From Zygnema cylindricum (Eukaryota; Streptophyta; Zygnematophyceae; Zygnematales; Zygnemataceae), in NCBI GenBank assembly GCA_037447655.1, contig JBBHKE010000568.1, positions 15,155-79,154 on the forward strand: 64,000 nucleotides of DNA, in the 5' to 3' direction. A model generated the notes under the pieces. The model was not told the origin of the DNA and made no database searches. It saw only the letters and a program-made list of their open reading frames with translations. The position numbers were made by a program, and so were the translations under genes. Below, piece by piece: positions 57,925-64,000 of this stretch; position 1 is the first letter of the stretch; every line of letters begins with the position of its first letter.

Positions 57925-57972
57925 CTCTAGGTACCAATCTTTAATGGAACTGGATTCATATACTGGGAAAGT

Positions 57973-59040
57973 ATGATGATAGGAGCTCTATGCGAAAAAA
58001 GGTTTTGGGGGATAGTGAGTGGACGGTTGGGACGTCCATCAAGTCTTGGAATTCCTCCAGGGTTTGGAGGAAGCAGATTCACCAGGAAAGAGGATCCACC
58101 TTCAACGGAGGAAACAAAAGAAGGAGAGGTGGTGGACAAAGGAAAGGAGAAGGAGACGACCACACCAATAGCAACTGGTTCGGCATTCATGTCACCTATT
58201 CCGAGGAACGAGGAGAATGATACTGAAACCTGGGACTTCAACAATATGGCGGCAAAGCACTTCATCCTACGCCATCTCACTCAAGGACTTGCATGTCCTC
58301 ATTTGCAGGTAGAAAGGGCATCCGATCTTTGGATGGCTCTCATAGAGATGTACCGAAGTGGTACGATTCAGCAACAACAGTTGGCTGATCAGAAAGTTAA
58401 GGAGTATGTATACAAAGGGGGAAATATGTTGGATTTTTGCAATGAGCTTGCTACACTCTTCATGGAGCTAGAGAGTGCGGGAAAAGATTTTAGTGAAAAA
58501 GAAAAGGTTAACTGTTTACTGATGAAGTTACCTGATGAGTTCGTGAACATAGTTTACCGTGTGCAGGACTTGCCTGACTCAAGGTGGATATGGAACTCAG
58601 TGGTAGGGATGATTCTCGTTCGAGAGAATACGATTGAGATCCGAAGGGGAGGAAAGAGTGGCCAAGCCTTGGCAACAGCGACCGATTGGAGGAACAAGGA
58701 TTCACGGAAACCGGTCGGAATCTATAGGGGGAGGGAGCAGAATAATGAGGTTGACGAGTTCGAACCAAGGGCTCCCAAAGGTTTATGTCATTTTTGTAAC
58801 AAACCGGGGCACTATATGGCAGAGTGCACTAATCTAACCAAGCTTCGGTTAAAGGAGGGGCAGACCGGTGGTACCCCGAGAAGAAAGAAAAAGGCCCTTG
58901 TCACACAGGTACTTGAGGCAGAATCCGAGGACGAGGACGATGAGCTCCTTTTGGATGAGGAGTTGGAGGCGAAAAATGAGGTTAAAATTCCACGAAGGCA
59001 GAAATGTGTTTACGGTGGATTGAAAGGTGAAGCAGGCTAG
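57973..59040 (+). pseudogene. gag of element E (longest open gag in the window)
   Basis: 355 codons, from MMIGALCEKRFWGIVSG through YKGGNMLDFCNELATLFMEL and the knuckle CHFCNKPGHYMAEC to the acidic linker, ending in a TAG at 59038-59040. Relatives have Trp immediately before the protease motif IIDSGASMHM, so only a single base stops the frame. This is the only gag here without an internal stop, so Gag alone might still be made. Confidence 0.9.
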
Positions 59041-61830
59041 ATTATAGATTCAGGTGCCTCCATGCACATGTGTAAGGATAGGCACCTGTTCAATAAGATA
59101 AGAAAGATTCCCACCGTAGAGATAGAGTACGGGGATGGGAGGATAGTCACCACTACTCTTGTAGGATTGGTAGATGTGAAAGTGTTAGTAGAAGGAAAGA
59201 CATCCATATTAACATTCTCCGATGTATTGTTTATTCCGTAGCTGAACAAAAACCTTATTTCTACATCTATATTAGATGATAAGGGTTTTTTCACTACCAG
59301 TAGGGAAGGAGTCTTTACTGCTAGTTTTGAGGAGGATGTCTATTTCATTGCTGAGAAAGGTAGCCATGGGATGTTTAGGCTGATCTTAAGTAATGAAACG
59401 AAGAAACTTTATTAAAGTGGTGTTCATGAAATTATGATGTGGCATAAGAGGCTTGGGCATGTGAATCTAGATAAGTTAAGAGAGATGAAAAAGATGGGTG
59501 TGGTGGAAGGGATTCAGTTCAGTGAGAGTGATGATATAAGTGATTGTAGTGGATGTGCTCAAGGTAAAGCACACAAATTACCCTTTCCTAAAACAGCCAC
59601 CTATAAGGGAGAAAAAAATTCTAGATCTAGTACACACAGATATTTGGGGACCAGCTAGAGTGCCCTTACCGGGGGGGAAGAGATTTATGATGACTATGAT
59701 TGATGATTGGTCTCCGTATTCCCGGGTGTATTTTTTGAAAAACAAGTCAGAAGCTCAGGATTGTTTTAGACAATATAAAGCATGGAGCGAAAAACTCCAT
59801 GAAACTCCAATCAAGAGAATACGGAGTGACAATGGTGGAAAGTATGCTTCTAACCAGTTTGAGGATTTTATGAGGGAAGATGGGGTCCAACACCAAAAGA
59901 CAATTCCAGAAAACCCGGAACAGAATGGGGTGGCTGAAAGGTTAAATAGAACACTAAGTGATAGTGCTAGAAGTATGTTTCAGATAAAAAGATAGGAAAA
60001 AGGTTTTGGGCAGAAGCAATGAACTATGCTAATTACCTCAAGAATAGAGTTCTTACTTCAACTATAAAAGATCAAACACCTTATGAGAGATGGACAGGCC
60101 GGAAACCAGACATATCTCACTTAAAGGTTTTTGGTAGTCAAGTATTTAGTCTAGATACAGACCGGTCTAATTGGAAGCTAGATCGTAAAAGAAAACTGGG
60201 ATACTTATTAGGATATAATGAGGATGTTAAAGGATATAGAGTTTATGATCTAAAAATGGAAAATATAATCTTAGTAAAGCATCTAGTAGTTATGGATGAA
60301 AGAAAGTCTCTAGATCCCTTCAAGTATACAAAGTCAGTAAAAATCAAAATTGAGTCAGAAAATTCCGATGACTTTGAACTTCCTAATTATCGAAGTTTTA
60401 TAGAAAATGACATTCTTACAGGTACAAATTAGACCGAAAAGGACTCAGCTACGGAAACTCCAGTGACAACTCTACCCGAAGCGAAAGACGTGGTGGAAAC
60501 TGATTCGGAATACAGGGATAGGGGAGAAGCCGAGATTGTTCGAAAGAACCCATGGGAACAATCTATTTCGGCCACAGATTTTGAGAGGGAAAGGAGAAGT
60601 AACAAAAGATTACAAGAAAAACAGGTTAATACCAAGGTAACAAAGCTATCTCATCAAGATGAACCTCTAATTTCTGGAGAGGTGATGACCTGTCCATAAA
60701 GGAATCGGTGGAAGACAGCCATCAATGAGGAGATGGCCTCAATTATGGCAGCCGATACTTGGGATCTGGTGGATTGTCCTCCTAACCTAAAACCAATCCG
60801 TTGTAAGTGGGTTTTCAAATTAAAACTGAACCCAGATAACACGATTGAGGGCTACAAGAACGGATTAGTGGCAAAGGGATTTACACAAAAGGAGGGAATT
60901 GACTACGAGGAAACCTTTGTCCGGTCGTCAGATTTCCCTCCGTCCGCATATTTCTCAATCTGGCAGCATCGAAAGACATGGAGGTGCACCAGATGGACAT
61001 CAAGATAGCCTTTTTGCATGAAGAATTGGAAGAGGAGATCTTCATGCGACAACCCGAAGGATTTGTGGAGGAAGGAGAGGAGAGTAGGGTATGCCGGCTG
61101 ATTAAATCTCTTTATGGTTTGAAACAGGCGCCTCGACAATGGAATAAGAAGCTTGATGAGTTTCTTACCGATCTGGGATATATTCGGATCAGCTCAGATC
61201 ACTCAATCTATGTTTTCGAAGATGAGGAAGGTTTTATATTTATTGCAATTTATGTTGATGATTTGCTTGTTTTAAGTAAATCAATGGAAAAAATTAATAA
61301 ACTAAAAACCGATCTTAAGGGGAGATTTGAAATGAAGGATATGGGAGAAGCAAGATATATTTTGGGAATTCAAGTAGAGAGAGACCGAAAAAGGAAAATT
61401 ATAAGACTGACTCAAAAAGAAGCAATAGGGAACATGCTTGAAAAATTTCAAATGGATAAAGCTAATAGTTGTACAACTCCAATGGAGTTGAAGAAGGGAA
61501 GTGAGGGGAGTGAGGAAGAAGGAGTCATAGTCTTAGAAGAGAAATTATCTCCAGAAGAACAGAAGTTCATGCAGACTATTCCTTACAGGCAAGTAGTGGG
61601 AAGTGTAATCTATTTTATGAATTATACCCGGCCGGATTTAGCTGCAGCTGTAGGAGTGCTGAGTAGAAGTCTAAATGCTCCCACTAAGAAGGATTGGGAG
61701 GCACCTAAGAGAGTTTTTAGATACTTGATAGGAACTAGGGATCTATGGGTGCATTTGGGTGGGGAGATTACTGACATCACTACTTGGAGTGATACTAGTT
61801 ATGGTGATGCTCCGATGAGGAGATGCACTT
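59041..61830 (+). pseudogene. pol of element E, with stops and frameshifts
   Basis: Protease (IIDSGASMHM), pre-integrase (MMWHKRLGHV), integrase (HTDIWGP, SDNGGKY, NGVAERLNR), reverse transcriptase (YVDD near 61252) and RNase H start. Lesions: stops at about 59239 and 59414; one extra A near 59615 and one missing base near 59980 that together restore the frame; stops at 60430-60432 and 60697-60699; and a frame change near 60920 inside reverse transcriptase. The stretch 60978-61841 is open over 287 codons, but its last codons are already the LTR of F. It is more damaged than element A. Confidence 0.9.
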
Positions 61831-62881
61831 TGAAACTCTGAGACCTCCATAAGTCCTCAGAGTGGACAGCTTCCAAGAAGCCTCTAGGATAATCCTGACC
61901 CCTTTGTGTTTAAGCAAAAATAACTGCCACCCTGGCGACAAAAACCCTGACCACATGCTACCCTGTGAAGGTAAGACTCCCCTGACTCGATAGCAAAAAG
62001 AATCTCTGAATTTGCTCCTCTGAGCACTAAGTTATGGAGGGTCAAAGTTGACCTTTTGTACAGAAGTTCTCTGGGAGAGAGGGTCCTATCTACCAATTTT
62101 TTCTAAGTCGTATCTCCCTCACGGGCTCTATGTACTAACGTACAGAGCCAATCATATTACACCTTGGTACAGAAAAGTACAGCTGCCGGTGTACTTTCTG
62201 TACGGATATTGTACAACATGGCGTAAAAGTCGACACATGTCATATTCGGATTCGGTCCTATAATTCCCGAAGATGCTGCGATCCAACGCAATTTCGCCAC
62301 GTGTCATCCAATGTGGTGATGACCACAAACGGCCGAGAATCTCTTCCGTGATCTCCGCTTTCTTCCTGGCCATTTGATTGAATGTCGATTTGAATCGTAG
62401 CTGTCATAAATACTTGCGCGATATTTGTATCGTTTAAAGAAACAAATGAGCGGTACTTGTTTCTTATCTGTATCGTAATCCGTACTTCTACATAACTGAC
62501 TCTATGCATTCCGTAAGGAGTTGTCGTTGAATGAAATATCTTACGTGGTAATGTTTAAATAAATATCAAACCCTAAAGTATATATCATTGGTTGTAGACC
62601 TAACGGATAAGGCTACCACCGTCTACCGGCAGCCTGACGTCCAGTAGGTACCAGGATCAAATCCTGGTTGCATCATCAATCCATTTCGTAAATAAACTAC
62701 CATTCAATAAATCAACTAATCTATTTACCGTAAACCTTTGGCTACCCTAGGTAGCCATGGCTCTAGCTTCCTCTCCAATTTCTGAGTGATTACGAGAAGT
62801 GTTGGAGTTGGAGAGAGAAATTAGAGACTGTATTTCTAATTAGACCTACAAAATACTTATAAAGGACCATCAATTTTTACA
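61831..62881 (-). repeat. 3' LTR of element F
   Basis: Minus-strand start TGTAAAAATTGATGG, end GAGTTTCA; 1,051 bases. It is a diverged relative of LTR A with the palindromic W-box pair (GGTCAAAGTTGACC, 62040-62053) and the hairpin block at ~62735-62820. Confidence 0.88.
62592..62675 (+). promoter_or_regulatory. tRNA-like module in LTR F, antisense to the element
   Basis: A-box-like TAACGGATAAGGCTACC (62601-62617) and B box GGATCAAATCC (62654-62664) inside a perfect 5-bp T-arm stem (CCAGG/CCTGG) with a 7-base loop. This is the best-preserved T arm of all copies. Confidence 0.62.
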
Positions 62882-64000
62882 CTCCCCTTATTTTCTAGTC
62901 AATCTTTTTATTTTAGACCACACTTCTTCGTGCAAAAAATAAGCTTAGGGGAAGGCATAGGTTTGGTCATCATATCTGCTACCATCTCGCTATCTGGTCG
63001 GTACTCTAAACTGATTATTTTGTTTTTTACTTTCTCTCTAACAAAGCTGAGTCTAATGTCCATGTGTTTGGCTTTAAAATGGTGTTTAGGATTGGCATAA
63101 ATAGCGATTGCTGCCTGATTATCACAAAAAAAAATATGCACACCATTTTAAGGTGACCAAGCTCACCAAGCAAAGACTTGACCCATATCAATTTTTTTAC
63201 AGCAGGGCAAGAGGCCATATACTTAGCCTCCATGGTGGACCGAGGAATAACCTTTTGCTGTTTGCTACTCTAACAGCAAGCTCCATCACCCACATATAAT
63301 ACATATCCAGAAGTAAATCTCCTCATCGGAGCATCACCATAATTGGCATCACTCCAAGTAGCGATGTCAGTATTCTCCCCACCTAGATGCAACCATAGAT
63401 CCCTAGTTCCTATCAAATATCTAAGGACTCTCTTAGTTGCCTCCCAATCCCTCTTAGTGGGAGCATTTAGACTTTTACTCAGCACTCCTACAGCTGCAGC
63501 TAAATCGGGCTGGGTACAATTCATAAAATAGATTATATTTCCCACTACTTGTCTGTAAGGAATAGTCTGCATGATCTTCTATTCTTCAAGGATAATTTCC
63601 TTGTCTAAGACTATGACTCCTTCTTCCTCACTCCCCTCACTTCCCTTCTTTAACTCCATTGGAGTTGTACAACTATTAGCTTTATCCATCTGAAATTTTT
63701 GAGTATGTTCCCTATTGCTTCCTTTTGAGTCAATCTTATAATCTTTCTTTTCGTTCTCTTTCTACTTGAATTCTCAAAATATATTTTGCTTCCCCCATAT
63801 CGTTCATTTCAAATCTCCCCTTAATATCGGTTTTCAGTTTATTAATTTTGTCAATTGATTTACTTAAGATTAGCAAATCATCAATATAAATTGCAATAAA
63901 TATAACACCTTCCTCATCTTCAAAAACATAGATTGAGTGATTTGAGCTAATCCAGATATATCCGAGACCGGTATGAAACTCATCAGGCTTTTTATTCCAC
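62882..64000 (-). pseudogene. reverse transcriptase-RNase H part of element F
   Basis: RNase H shows CDNQAAIAI and KHMDIRLSFVREK; upstream piece 63270-63572 covers YRQVVGNIIYFMNC to YVLYVGDGACC, ending in TAG at 63270-63272 where relatives have Trp. Further up, the catalytic box reads YIDD (IYIDDLLIL) instead of YVDD. Stops and a frame change occur near 63580-63760. The reading runs off the window. Confidence 0.87.

Larger units (their letters stand above)
56860..61830 (+). mobile_element. copia element E, inserted in D and cut by F
   Basis: 5' LTR 56860-57909, primer-binding site 57910-57924, then gag through early RNase H. At 61830 the RNase H frame stops abruptly at the inverted LTR of element F; its remainder and 3' LTR lie beyond the window. 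Same family as element A. Confidence 0.9.
61831..64000 (-). mobile_element. copia element F (3' half), inserted in element E
   Basis: Minus-strand element entering from the right edge: partial reverse transcriptase, RNase H, polypurine tract (62882-62894) and 3' LTR. Its far end and duplication are outside the window. Confidence 0.9.

Overview
The window looks like nuclear DNA from the green plant lineage (Streptophyta). It is AT-rich and gene-poor, and most of it is transposable elements. Three observations support this: a multi-exon gene for a protein with two WRKY DNA-binding domains, each split by the phase-2 intron typical of plant WRKY genes; Ty1/copia retrotransposons whose primer-binding site matches the anticodon arm of the plant-type initiator tRNA-Met; and many short DNA transposons. 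The WRKY domains are unusual (variant heptapeptides, C-X7-C-X23-H-X-H zinc ligands), so an alga or early-diverging lineage seems at least as likely as a flowering plant. I cannot name the species.

Layout. 1-10505 is a copia cluster: a broken minus-strand element (256-about 2600) whose gag carries an internal inversion; a long terminal repeat (LTR) of another family (2601-10505); and, inside that LTR, a complete plus-strand element (2955-9396) with a perfect 5-bp target duplication. 10506-31900 holds no convincing gene but is dense in non-autonomous DNA transposons whose ends I could place by their target-site duplications: hAT-type (8 bp), a TA-duplicating family with CACCG termini, PIF/Harbinger-type (TAA/TTA) and one Mutator-like element with long inverted arms (9 bp). 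32052-37264 is the only convincing host gene. 37265-47650 is intergenic sequence with more of the same transposons, an acidic His/Asp minisatellite, a weak histone-like frame and a decayed copia fragment of another lineage. 47651-64000 is a second nested copia cluster: element D is split by element B (minus) and by element E (plus), and E is itself split by element F (minus, running off the end).

How the parts relate. Every copia element carries in-frame stops or lost catalytic residues, so none here looks autonomous, but gag, zinc knuckle, protease, integrase, reverse transcriptase and RNase H are all recognisable. The most unusual recurring structure is in the LTRs. Five diverged LTR families share, antisense to the element, a tRNA-like module (A box plus B box) followed by a conserved hairpin whose loop sequence is nearly invariant; two families also have a T-run terminator. 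This reads like an RNA polymerase III unit built into the LTR, comparable in principle to the 5S-derived LTRs of Cassandra elements but tRNA-like and antisense. Coordinates, hand translations and mismatch counts were made by eye and should be treated as such.
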